From NCBI GenBank assembly GCA_964390645.1, contig CAYMLL010000014.1:1-55014 (forward strand): a stretch of 55,014 nt of DNA. The letters are read 5' to 3'. A program made the translations under genes and the position numbers. This stretch comes from CAYMLL01 sp964390645. Its GTDB lineage: Bacteria > Planctomycetota > UBA8108. Below the pieces are notes generated by a model. That model saw nothing but the letters and a program-made list of their open reading frames with translations, was not told where the DNA came from and searched no databases. Shown in pieces: positions 9,239 through 16,023 of the stretch (within the stretch, counting starts at the first letter, position 1; each line of letters starts with the position of its first letter).

Positions 9239-10156
9239 TCAGCGACCTCCCTCGCGGACGACGGCTCGCATCCGAGCGCTGCGAGCTCGAGGATTGTCGC
9301 TCACCTCCTTCTCGCCGGGGCGAACGAGCCCCGACGGGTGCGGACGAAACAGCCCCTCCGCGACTCTTTGCGCGAAACTCTGCTTGACGATTCGATCCTC
9401 GAGGGAGTGGTAAGAAATGACCACCACCCGCCCCCCCGGACCCAGATATCGATCCAGGTCTCGGAGGGCGCGGCGGAGGTGCTCCAACTCCCGATTCACG
9501 ACGATACGAATCGCCTGAAAGGTCCGGGTCGCCGGATGGGTCTTCCGCCCCCTGCGAGGAAGGACCCCCTCGATGATCTTGACGAGCTGACCGGTCACCT
9601 CAATTCGCTCCCTGCGTCGTGACCGATCGATCGCTCGCGCGATACGCCGAGCCGCACGCTCCTCTCCGTAGCGTCGGAGGGTATCCTCCAGATCGCCCAC
9701 GGGAGCTCGCGCAATGTACTCGGCTGCGGACTCGCCGACAGTGGGGTCCATCCGCATATCGAGAGGGCCGTCGTGCTGAAAGCTGAATCCACGATCGGCC
9801 CGGTCCAGCTGCATCGACGACACGCCGAGATCCAGGAGCAACCCATCCAATGCTCCCTCGGGTGTTCGATCGACAAGCCGGAGAAACTCTCCTATTCCTG
9901 TGAAAATGCCGTGTTGTGTCTCGAAGCGTCCGCCGACCGCCGCCAGCCGCTCCCGCGCGATGGCGATGGCCTCCTCGTCTCGGTCCAGACCGAGAAGCAT
10001 CCCGTCCGGCTTCAGCCTCTCGAGAATCGCCGTCGAGTGGCCACCGAGCCCCAGCGTGCCGTCCAGCACCAGCTCTCCGGGGCTCGGAGCCAGCACCGCC
10101 AGGGTCTCCTCCAGAAGAACCGGACGGTGTCCTGAGCTCGCCGGCGAGTCGTTCAC
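9239..10156 (-). CDS. rsmH: 16S rRNA (cytosine(1402)-N(4))-methyltransferase RsmH (MraW)
   Basis: RsmH methylates N4 of C1402 in the 16S rRNA P site. The 305-residue protein opens with HRPVLLEETLAVL and the SAM-binding loop DGTLGLGGHSTAIL, followed by LDRDEEAI, the DGLLLDLGVSSMQLD motif, RRxxKTHPATRTFQAIRIVVN and the C-terminal YHSLEDRIVKQSF, all family signatures. The start codon is GTG at 10156. It lies 33 bp downstream of the small unknown gene and 68 bp before the ftsL-like gene. Identity is secure. Confidence 0.96.
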   Translation of the reverse strand: MNDSPASSGHRPVLLEETLAVLAPSPGELVLDGTLGLGGHSTAILERLKPDGMLLGLDRDEEAIAIARERLAAVGGRFETQHGIFTGIGEFLRLVDRTPEGALDGLLLDLGVSSMQLDRADRGFSFQHDGPLDMRMDPTVGESAAEYIARAPVGDLEDTLRRYGEERAARRIARAIDRSRRRERIEVTGQLVKIIEGVLPRRGRKTHPATRTFQAIRIVVNRELEHLRRALRDLDRYLGPGGRVVVISYHSLEDRIVKQSFAQRVAEGLFRPHPSGLVRPGEKEVSDNPRARSARMRAVVREGGR

Positions 10157-10189
10157 TCTGGCGCTCTCTCGTTGTGACGCACCGCAGGA

Positions 10190-10465
10190 TCACTTCACCT
10201 CCACGGACATACGCGCCGAAGCGCGCTCCAGGAGCTCGCCGAGCTCGACGCCGGCGAGGTGGGGGAACATCGAGTGAAGCCGCGAGAGCCGCTCGCGCAG
10301 CAGCGCGATATCGCGCTGCAAGCTCCGCGATCGCTCGAAAGAAAGCCCATGGCGAGCGCCGCGAAGCCGCGGGTTGACCTCGGCGGCCTCGACATCTTCG
10401 AGCCACTGACGGACGCGCCCCACGACTCCACTCTCCCCGTAAGGTGCTTCCTTGGACGCTACCAT
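10190..10465 (-). CDS. Small unknown protein between mraZ and rsmH
   Basis: A 91-residue frame starts with an ATG at 10465 that has GGAG 9-10 nt upstream, and ends 33 bp before rsmH. The middle (about residues 42-65, with SLQRDIALLRERLSRLHSMF) is amphipathic and probably helical; the C-terminus is acidic and basic in turn. I do not recognise a family. Position inside the dcw operon, codon-position GC bias like its neighbours and the ribosome-binding site support a real gene. A second minus-strand frame in the same DNA is Arg/Ser-rich and looks like a shadow. It could be a lineage-specific division or regulatory factor, but that is a guess. Confidence 0.55.
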   Translation of the reverse strand: MVASKEAPYGESGVVGRVRQWLEDVEAAEVNPRLRGARHGLSFERSRSLQRDIALLRERLSRLHSMFPHLAGVELGELLERASARMSVEVK

Positions 10466-10523
10466 TTTCTCGCTCTCCGGTCTCCGCTGGGGGGCGTGGG
10501 AGGGCGGCGGCGGTCCGTGACCG

Positions 10524-10961
10524 TCAGGTTCTGCCGCCGGGCGGCTCCTGCTTTCCTTCGCGCTGGGCTCGGTACCAGTCGTAGCGATCCTCGGCCCAGA
10601 TCTCGATGTACCGCCCCATCCCTACGAAGACGAGGTCCTTGCCCACACCCACCTGCTCACGTCGCTCCTTCGGCAAGACGAACCGGAACTGCGCGTCCAG
10701 GTCGAGGTCGTACGCCGAGGAGAACGTATCCCGCAGGAACTTCTCGTCCTCCTCGTTGTCCGCGTCGTATTTCTCGTAAAGAGCAGCCACCCGCTTCAGC
10801 CAGGCTTCCCTCGTGTAAAGACCGAGCCACTGCGCCCGCCGACCGATGGTGACGACGAACCGACGCGCGTCATCCTCCGGTAACTCTCTTCGAAAGGCGG
10901 CCGGAAGGACGAGGCGATTCTTCGAATCCAGGGAATGGCGAAACTCACCCTGAAAGAGCAT
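10524..10961 (-). CDS. mraZ: Transcriptional regulator MraZ
   Basis: MraZ is a DNA-binding AbrB/MazE-like protein that normally represses its own dcw operon. The 145-residue protein opens with the classic FQGEFRHSLDSKNRLVLPAAFR and has a second half-repeat at about residues 85-105 (DLDLDAQFRFVLPKERRE), consistent with the two SpoVT-AbrB-like repeats of the family. It is the first gene of the cluster. A candidate operator with three TGGG boxes lies about 670 bp upstream at 11635-11659, unusually far. Identity is certain; regulation is inferred. Confidence 0.95.
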   Translation of the reverse strand: MLFQGEFRHSLDSKNRLVLPAAFRRELPEDDARRFVVTIGRRAQWLGLYTREAWLKRVAALYEKYDADNEEDEKFLRDTFSSAYDLDLDAQFRFVLPKERREQVGVGKDLVFVGMGRYIEIWAEDRYDWYRAQREGKQEPPGGRT

Positions 10962-11707
10962 CTCGCACGTCCACGGTTTCCGGTAACACCACGAGCGACC
11001 GTCCGCCGTCGGACCGTCCTCTAACCTCCCGGCAGGGAGAGCTCCCTGCGGCCGTCCCGTCCCCGGCCCCGGGGCTCTCGCTTCATCGCGCGGGGATCTG
11101 GCGAATCTCCACTGACAGCAGGCGGCACGCTCGACTCGAGAGAGCCACCGAGGATCACGATCGACCCATCCCGCTCGCTACGGCCGCCGCACCGGGCGAA
11201 GGCGCGTTCGGACCGAGCGGCATCGAGACAGGCCGACCCCTGAAAACTTCTCTTCGTGCCTTCCTCTCCAAGGACCTCTCCTGCGTACGCACGCTCTCGA
11301 GCGGCGCACGGTGACAGCACTCCGGCCCTCGCCCGAGCGAAGTTCGACCCTCGGGACGACTCCAATCGAGCTCCTCCGAGAACCGCAGCTCTCTGTCGCT
11401 GACGTCCAACCGGGTGGGCGGCCCTGGAGAACCCTTGAAGGAACACGCAGGCGCAGGAGATCGTCCCCTCTCCACGATCACTCGTGTGTCGACCTCGCGC
11501 CTGGTGTCCCGAATCCTCATGCTCCGCTCGCCCTCCACCCGGGGGGCTCTGTCCCCGGACGGCCACCTCGCGGCGAGCGCCCGGTTCCCTTGGTGTGTGG
11601 TCGACGAATTCCACCGCCGACCCCTGGCCCCCGCTGGGATCTAATGGGATCACATGGGAGCGCGATCCACCGTACGTAATGGGATGGCAAAAACAAGCAC
11701 GACTCGC
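10962..11707. other. Long leader or intergenic region upstream of mraZ
   Basis: About 750 bp lie between the terminator at 11708 and mraZ. I looked for RNase P RNA, tmRNA, 6S RNA and conserved riboswitch cores and saw none. A 270-codon and a 127-codon minus-strand frame cross the region but are Arg/Gly/Pro-rich without motifs or good start signals. The only structured element I can point to is the TGGG repeat array near its upstream end. Confidence 0.4.
11635..11683 (+). promoter_or_regulatory. Candidate MraZ-binding array (TGGG boxes at 10-bp spacing)
   Basis: TGGG occurs at 11635, 11645 and 11655, exactly one helical turn apart, each followed by A, with a fourth at 11680. MraZ in Escherichia coli is known to bind TGGGN repeats separated by 5 nt, i.e. 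a 10-bp period, near the mraZ promoter. Here the boxes read on the strand opposite to mraZ. A weak minus-strand promoter candidate (TTGTTT at 11696-11691, TACGGT at 11674-11669, 16-bp spacer) would start transcription just before the boxes. The match is visible; binding is inferred. Confidence 0.45.
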
Positions 11708-11746
11708 AAAAAAACCCCCCCGACCCACCCCTTGTGGCTGTCGGGG
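11708..11746 (-). terminator. Rho-independent terminator
   Basis: On the minus strand CCCCGAC-AG-CCAC pairs with GTGG-GTCGGGG around a short loop, followed by GGG and seven T. It lies about 190 bp after the stop of the dockerin gene at 11940 and insulates the dcw leader from it. Confidence 0.75.
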
Positions 11747-11939
11747 TCCGAGGCCCCATCTCATGGCAGTGCGATCGGCTCGGGACGGGTGGAACCCGGC
11801 GCACGTGCGAAAAAAGTACGGCCCAGCGGGCAACCGACGGGGACGTCGGATCGGGTCATGGGCCCGGGCGGGGCCTCATCCGGCCCCTTCGCGCCGTCAT
11901 TCCCAGGAATTCCCATCCACGACGCCCTCCACGCCGGGG

Positions 11940-13076
11940 TCAGCGGTCGCAGCCGAGCTCGTCGTCGGTCGGGTCGAGCCCGGGCTCGTCGATCGGAGGC
12001 GGGATCCGGGGACCGGACTGAAAGAGGTAGTTGAACTCGTAGATGGCGTCCGTGATGGCCACCAACCCGTCGTCGTCGACATCGGCCGCGTCGAGGCAAG
12101 CGACGACCCGACCCCCCGTCAGGAAGCCCAGGACCAGCACGCCGTCCGTGATGTTGACGGAGCCGTCGAAGTTGACGTCGCCGCGGACAAAAGGCCCGCC
12201 CCCCCTGGCCCTCCCACAGGTCGCACAACACCCGATCACGGCGCCGACAAGCGGCAGAATCGTGTACGCTGGCGCGTCCGCACCTGCGAAGGACCCGTCA
12301 CGGTACGACTCGGCAGCGCCGTCGATCTCGTCGATCAGCTCGCCGTCGCGCAGCACGCGGATGGCGCCGAAGCTCGCACCCGGCGGGTTCGTCCACGTCA
12401 GCACCACCGTCTCGGAGTCGTCGAACGCACAGACCAGGTCCTCGACCGGGCCCGTGGCGTCCATCACCGTGACGGTGGCGAAATCAGGAGTCGAGAGCTC
12501 GATCACCCCGCCGTCCTCGTCATAGACGGCAGTCGACTCGTCGAACGAGTCCCTGCAGGACTCGTCGTTCGGAAAGAAGAAGAGCTCGATCGAGCCGAAG
12601 ACCGGCGAGATCTGCTCGAACACGAGCCGACCGAGCACCAGGTCGCCGTCCACGGGGACCTCCTCGACAACGACGCCGTCCGAGTCCGGAAAGACCGTCG
12701 CGCCGATGGCGACCATGTCCTGCAACTCGCCATCCCCCCAGCCGGGACAGCCGTCGAAGCCGGCCCCGAAAGGCGCCGCCCCGGCCGTGTACACCGTCGA
12801 GGAGAACGCCTCCGCCTCGAACCGTAGCGGCGCGAGCTGCGACGCCGGGAAGTCGAGAAACAGCTGGTAGCCCGACAGGCGAACGCCGGCATCGCGCCCG
12901 GTCAGCCGGATCTCGAGCACGATCTCGTTGCAGTGCGCCACCGGCGTCTCGAGCGGCTCGATCACGAGATCCGCCGCACGCACGGCCGGCGCGAAGAGCG
13001 CGAGCAAGACCACGACGGCGCCAGGCGCCCTTCGCTGAACGAGACTCGATGGCAACAACGGCATGGAGGGCATCAT
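11940..13076 (-). CDS. Secreted protein with cohesin-like, Fn3-like and dockerin-like domains
   Basis: This 378-residue protein has a signal peptide (ATG-ATG start, hydrophobic VVVLLALFAPAVRAA at about 20-34). Residues 35-190 resemble a cohesin/beta-sandwich domain (LEIRLTG...YQLFLDFP), residues 205-270 a fibronectin type III-like module beginning LVCAFDDSETVVLTWTNP, and residues 290-355 hold two EF-hand-like dockerin repeats (RGDVNFDGSVNITDG and DAADVDDDGLVAITDA). It ends with LDPTDDELGCDR, a tail shared with other dockerin proteins here. The C-terminal Cys and the Cys between the repeats may pair. Function beyond secretion and calcium binding is unknown. It is the last of three same-strand dockerin genes and is followed by a strong terminator. 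Confidence 0.8.
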   Translation of the reverse strand: MMPSMPLLPSSLVQRRAPGAVVVLLALFAPAVRAADLVIEPLETPVAHCNEIVLEIRLTGRDAGVRLSGYQLFLDFPASQLAPLRFEAEAFSSTVYTAGAAPFGAGFDGCPGWGDGELQDMVAIGATVFPDSDGVVVEEVPVDGDLVLGRLVFEQISPVFGSIELFFFPNDESCRDSFDESTAVYDEDGGVIELSTPDFATVTVMDATGPVEDLVCAFDDSETVVLTWTNPPGASFGAIRVLRDGELIDEIDGAAESYRDGSFAGADAPAYTILPLVGAVIGCCATCGRARGGGPFVRGDVNFDGSVNITDGVLVLGFLTGGRVVACLDAADVDDDGLVAITDAIYEFNYLFQSGPRIPPPIDEPGLDPTDDELGCDR

Positions 13077-13235
13077 GGCAGAGCCAGCTCACCAGCAATA
13101 TGACAGAAGCATGACCGGCCCGATCGAGCGACCGGAACGGGGGAGCTCGACGGGAGTTTCAGACCACCCGTGGACGATGGTACCACAAGCAGTGCCCGAT
13201 CCCGGATCGCTATCGCGTTGCCGGCGCCGCGTGGA

Positions 13236-14099
13236 TCAAGGACCCACCCACGAGACGGGGTGCTCGCAGCCGAGCCCACCGGGCGTCGGATCCACTCCCG
13301 CGGTGACCAGCGGCGGCGGCGGTGGCGTCGAGCCCAGAAAGAGATAGGAGAGAAGGAACACCGAGTCGCTGATGCTCAGATCCTCGTCGTCGTTGGCGTC
13401 GGCGGCGTTCATGCACTCGGGGCGAGCGCCACCGAGAAAACAGTACTCGAGGATACGCACGGCGTCGGAGATATCGAGGAGACCGTCGGAGTTCGCATCT
13501 CCGCGCACGAAAACCGGAATCGGCAACGGCTCCGTCACCTCGATGAGGCCCTCGGCCATCTCGTCGACGGGAATCGACTGGCTGTCGACGACGTAGACGT
13601 TGCGCAGCGGCGGACTCGAGAGCCCGTCCTCGAGCCGCAACGTCAGATCGTCCTCTACGTCTTCCGACACCCGCCCATCAAGGTGGAGAAAGGTCAGAGG
13701 ACGGCCGATGTTCGGAATCGTCTGGCCCTCGAAGGGCGGATCGAGCTCGACGAGCAAGCCGACGCTGAAGAAGCCGCCCGCGACATCGTTCGTCACCTCG
13801 AAGAAGTCGCTTTCGATCGCCTCCAGTACGGTCCCTTCCACGTGGATGCGATCAAGCGTCAGCTCGTCGGAAGGATAGCGCACCACGAGCTGGAAGCCCT
13901 GCACGCTCTCCTCATGAAGGCCCTGAATCTCGATCGACACCGGTCCGCCGGACTCCGCGGTGACGGTCGGGATGACAAAGTGGTAGCCCTCGACGTCACC
14001 GACGAGATCGTCTCCGGCAACGCTCCATACCGTCGCGGCGAGCGCCCCGAGAAGAGCCGACGAGACGGCGAGACACCGCGAGCGAAGAATAGCCTGCAT
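13236..14099 (-). CDS. Secreted cohesin-like/dockerin-like protein
   Basis: The 287-residue product has a signal peptide (residues 1-29, LAVSSALLGALAATVWSVAG). Residues 35-185 look like a beta-sandwich of cohesin type (VSIEIQGLHEESVQGFQLVVRYP), followed by a dockerin pair (RGDANSDGLLDISDAVRIL and NAADANDDEDLSISDS) with a Cys between them, a proline run and the tail VDPTPGGLGCEHP. GAGG lies about 10 nt before the ATG. It has the same architecture as its neighbour at 11940 without the Fn3-like module. Partner and substrate are unknown; a surface or matrix role is an inference. Confidence 0.8.
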   Translation of the reverse strand: MQAILRSRCLAVSSALLGALAATVWSVAGDDLVGDVEGYHFVIPTVTAESGGPVSIEIQGLHEESVQGFQLVVRYPSDELTLDRIHVEGTVLEAIESDFFEVTNDVAGGFFSVGLLVELDPPFEGQTIPNIGRPLTFLHLDGRVSEDVEDDLTLRLEDGLSSPPLRNVYVVDSQSIPVDEMAEGLIEVTEPLPIPVFVRGDANSDGLLDISDAVRILEYCFLGGARPECMNAADANDDEDLSISDSVFLLSYLFLGSTPPPPPLVTAGVDPTPGGLGCEHPVSWVGP

Positions 14100-14199
14100 T
14101 GGACAGCATCCTCGTTCGTTGCCAGACAGACCCCAGCCACCGAGCGGCCACCAACGAGCATAGCCGGAACGCCTTCGGATCGAAAACCCAAAAATGACC

Positions 14200-15105
14200 T
14201 CACGGCATGCAGTGCAGGTCGTCCTCCGTGCGGTCCGGACCCGGCCGCGGAAAGGGAGCAGGGATCTCGGCGCGGCCGAGGAAGAGGTAATTCAACGTGT
14301 AGACGGGGTCTCCGATGTCGACTCCACCATCGTCGTTGGCATCCAGAGCGTCGTCGCAGCTCACCTGCTCGGCCCCCGTGAACAGGAAGCTCAGTGTCGC
14401 TGACGCGTCCGAGATATCGACGTCGCCGTCGTCGTTCGTGTCACCGCGCAGGAAGCGATTCTGCACGTACACCGTTCCGACCATGCCGAGGTGCTCGTGG
14501 GGTCGGCAAAAATACGGCTCCGTGCCGACGTCCTCGAAGGTGTACTCGAAGACCGGGAACTCGTCGGAGGACGACGCATCGAAGATCTCGCCGGCCCGTG
14601 GGTCCGCGTTTCCGGTTCCGCTGGTCACCGTGTGAAACATCTCCATCGGCTCGTGCTCCCAGCGCACGGTGTCGCCCTCGAAGATCCAGCTGATGTCGGG
14701 GATGTACACGTTATCCACCACACCTACACGGTGCGAGATCTCGCCGTCGTCAACGGCGATGAAGCCGACTCGATGCGGGTGCTCACGGTCGAAGAACGAG
14801 ATGCCGTCGGGGAAGGCACGGTCGACAACAAAGCTGAAGCGACGCGCGTCGACATCGACGACGCTGTCGAAGAGCTCGCCGGCGCTGGAGTCGTCGGGAC
14901 CCGTGCCGCTGGCGATCCCGTGCGTGCCGGCCAGCCAGACCCATGTGACGGTGTCGCCGACGCTGATCTCGACGGTCCGCGGAAAGAACGAAGCCTCGAA
15001 TAGCTCGATAAAGACCTCGTCACCGTCGGCGCGAGCCGCGGTCACAACGAGCGCCACCGTCGCCAGAATCCCCGTCATGGACCACTCGCTCGCCGTTCGT
15101 CGCAT
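14200..15105 (-). CDS. Secreted tandem cupredoxin protein with dockerin-like C-terminus
   Basis: I place the start at the ATG at 15105, giving 301 residues with a signal peptide ending ARA/DGDEV; a longer frame to 15246 adds a poor N-terminus. Two plastocyanin-like domains follow. The first (EASFFPRTVEISVGDTVTW...THGIASGTG...FFDREHPHRVG) has Asp where the copper-binding Cys should be and Gly in place of Met, so its copper site is probably dead. The second keeps His (MFHTVTSGTG) and the CxxHxxxxM loop (FCRPHEHLGM), so it probably binds one type 1 copper. The dockerin pair RGDTNDDGDVDISDA / DANDDGGVDIGDP and the tail DRTEDDLHC complete it. An electron-transfer role at the cell surface is likely. 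Confidence 0.82.
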   Translation of the reverse strand: MRRTASEWSMTGILATVALVVTAARADGDEVFIELFEASFFPRTVEISVGDTVTWVWLAGTHGIASGTGPDDSSAGELFDSVVDVDARRFSFVVDRAFPDGISFFDREHPHRVGFIAVDDGEISHRVGVVDNVYIPDISWIFEGDTVRWEHEPMEMFHTVTSGTGNADPRAGEIFDASSSDEFPVFEYTFEDVGTEPYFCRPHEHLGMVGTVYVQNRFLRGDTNDDGDVDISDASATLSFLFTGAEQVSCDDALDANDDGGVDIGDPVYTLNYLFLGRAEIPAPFPRPGPDRTEDDLHCMP

Positions 15106-15235
15106 CCCCTGCCGGATTCTCCTTTCGGGCCGCCTCGGTACGAGACGCGCCACTGGTGAGATTAGTGCTCGCGGCCAGGCGAAGCCAGCTCCATCCGCCG
15201 CCGGCGAGCTTGCGCCGGCAGCCACGGCGGCCCTT

Positions 15236-15265
15236 TTGACAGCCACCGCAAGCCCGTGGTAGGCT
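15236..15265 (+). promoter_or_regulatory. Sigma-70-type promoter for the sigma-region-4 gene
   Basis: TTGACA (15236-15241) is a perfect -35, and TAGGCT (15260-15265) follows after 18 bp as -10. Predicted start near 15272 gives a leader of roughly 87 nt before the ATG at 15359. Confidence 0.55.
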
Positions 15266-15358
15266 CATCCTGATGGACTCCACTGTCGACGACCGTACGG
15301 CTGCGGCCGTCAGGGGTCACCGGAATCAGCGAGGCGCCTTCTTCCACGGCATACAGGG

Positions 15359-15694
15359 ATGCTCTGCACGAACTGTCCGCTACGGCGGACCTGCCATCAG
15401 CTCTGCAGCTACGTCGAGCCCCATCTCCCGTCGATGGAGCAGGGACGCGTCGACTACGAGGATCTCCTGCGCATCTACCAGGGCCGCATGATGACGCACG
15501 CCCTCCTCGACAACCTCGAGGTGCTGACGGCTCGCCAGCGGGAGGTCGTGACACTCTACTACCGCGACGTGCTGTCTCAGGACGAGATCGCGCGGCGTCT
15601 GGGAGTCACGCAGCAAGCCGTCGCCGACACGCTGCAGCGCGCTCGCGCGACCGTCGGCAAGGAACTCCGCAAGTACATTCGCTTCGCCGGCTGA
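15359..15694 (+). CDS. Small sigma-region-4 protein with N-terminal Cys cluster
   Basis: The 111-residue protein has four cysteines in CTNCPLRRTCHQLC (residues 3-16), a CxxCx5CxxxC arrangement that could hold zinc or an iron-sulfur cluster. Residues 55-105 are a sigma-70 region 4 helix-turn-helix (LTARQREVVTLYYRD, QDEIARRLGVTQQAVADTL). Region 2 is absent, so it cannot act alone as a normal sigma factor. Such Cys-headed region-4 proteins occur in other bacteria, but I know of no established function. It is divergent from the cupredoxin-dockerin gene and has its own promoter. No other ATG or GTG start is in frame upstream before a stop at 15260. Confidence 0.8.
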   Translation: MLCTNCPLRRTCHQLCSYVEPHLPSMEQGRVDYEDLLRIYQGRMMTHALLDNLEVLTARQREVVTLYYRDVLSQDEIARRLGVTQQAVADTLQRARATVGKELRKYIRFAG

Positions 15695-16023
15695 CGCCCG
15701 GAGCCCCGCAGCCGCAGCCCGGCGGCCAGAGCCCGCAGGCTCTCCACAGAGCCCCCGACCGGTCACCCGCCGCAAGCTCCCGGCGTTCGCGCTTTCTTCG
15801 CTTGCGGGCCTCGCCCCGGTGGCCAAATTGACTTGGCCGCACGCGAAACGTATACTCGCTACTTGTTCCCATCCTGGAGCGGGGTCTTTTTGAACGCTCA
15901 GCCTGGATACCGGTAGCCTGTCGTGCCGGGGGCTTTGGCGCTCTACGTCTGTCAAGATCCGTCCCCTTGCGGCGGGTCCGGCTCTCGGCCCACGGCTCCT
16001 GGTGTCCCATCGCGGAGGAATCG
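15695..16023. other. Intergenic region with promoter and long 5' leader
   Basis: About 330 bp hold the promoter listed at 15828 and a leader of about 160 nt. The leader contains short self-complementary GC stretches (GCC...GGC near 15917-15935), but I could not fit it to a known riboswitch. Confidence 0.4.
15828..15856 (+). promoter_or_regulatory. Near-consensus sigma-70-type promoter
   Basis: TTGACT (15828-15833) and TATACT (15851-15856) are separated by exactly 17 bp, the best promoter in the window. Transcription would start near 15863 and read into the secreted dockerin protein gene at 16024. Confidence 0.7.

Noticed and set aside
7033..9387. 784-codon plus-strand frame opposite ftsI and ftsL
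   Set aside because: Antisense shadow of ftsI, whose three active-site motifs are all on the other strand.
11155..11538. 127-codon minus-strand frame in the mraZ leader with a GGAG close to an internal ATG
   Set aside because: GGAG is only 1 nt from that ATG, composition is Arg/Ser/Pro-rich and there is no domain; a small gene cannot be excluded.
10962..11707. Possible RNase P RNA or tmRNA in the long gap upstream of mraZ
   Set aside because: The conserved RNase P core GAGGAAAGTCC and the ACAGAnAnnnAnACCGCC-like region, and tmRNA ends, are not found on either strand.
11021..11833. 270-codon minus-strand frame in the mraZ leader
   Set aside because: Arg/Gly/Pro-rich composition, crosses the terminator at 11708 and the TGGG array, and has no good start; no motif.
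15863..16023. Riboswitch in the long leader of the secreted propeller-dockerin gene
   Set aside because: I compared by eye with cyclic-di-GMP, cobalamin and TPP cores and found no conserved core.
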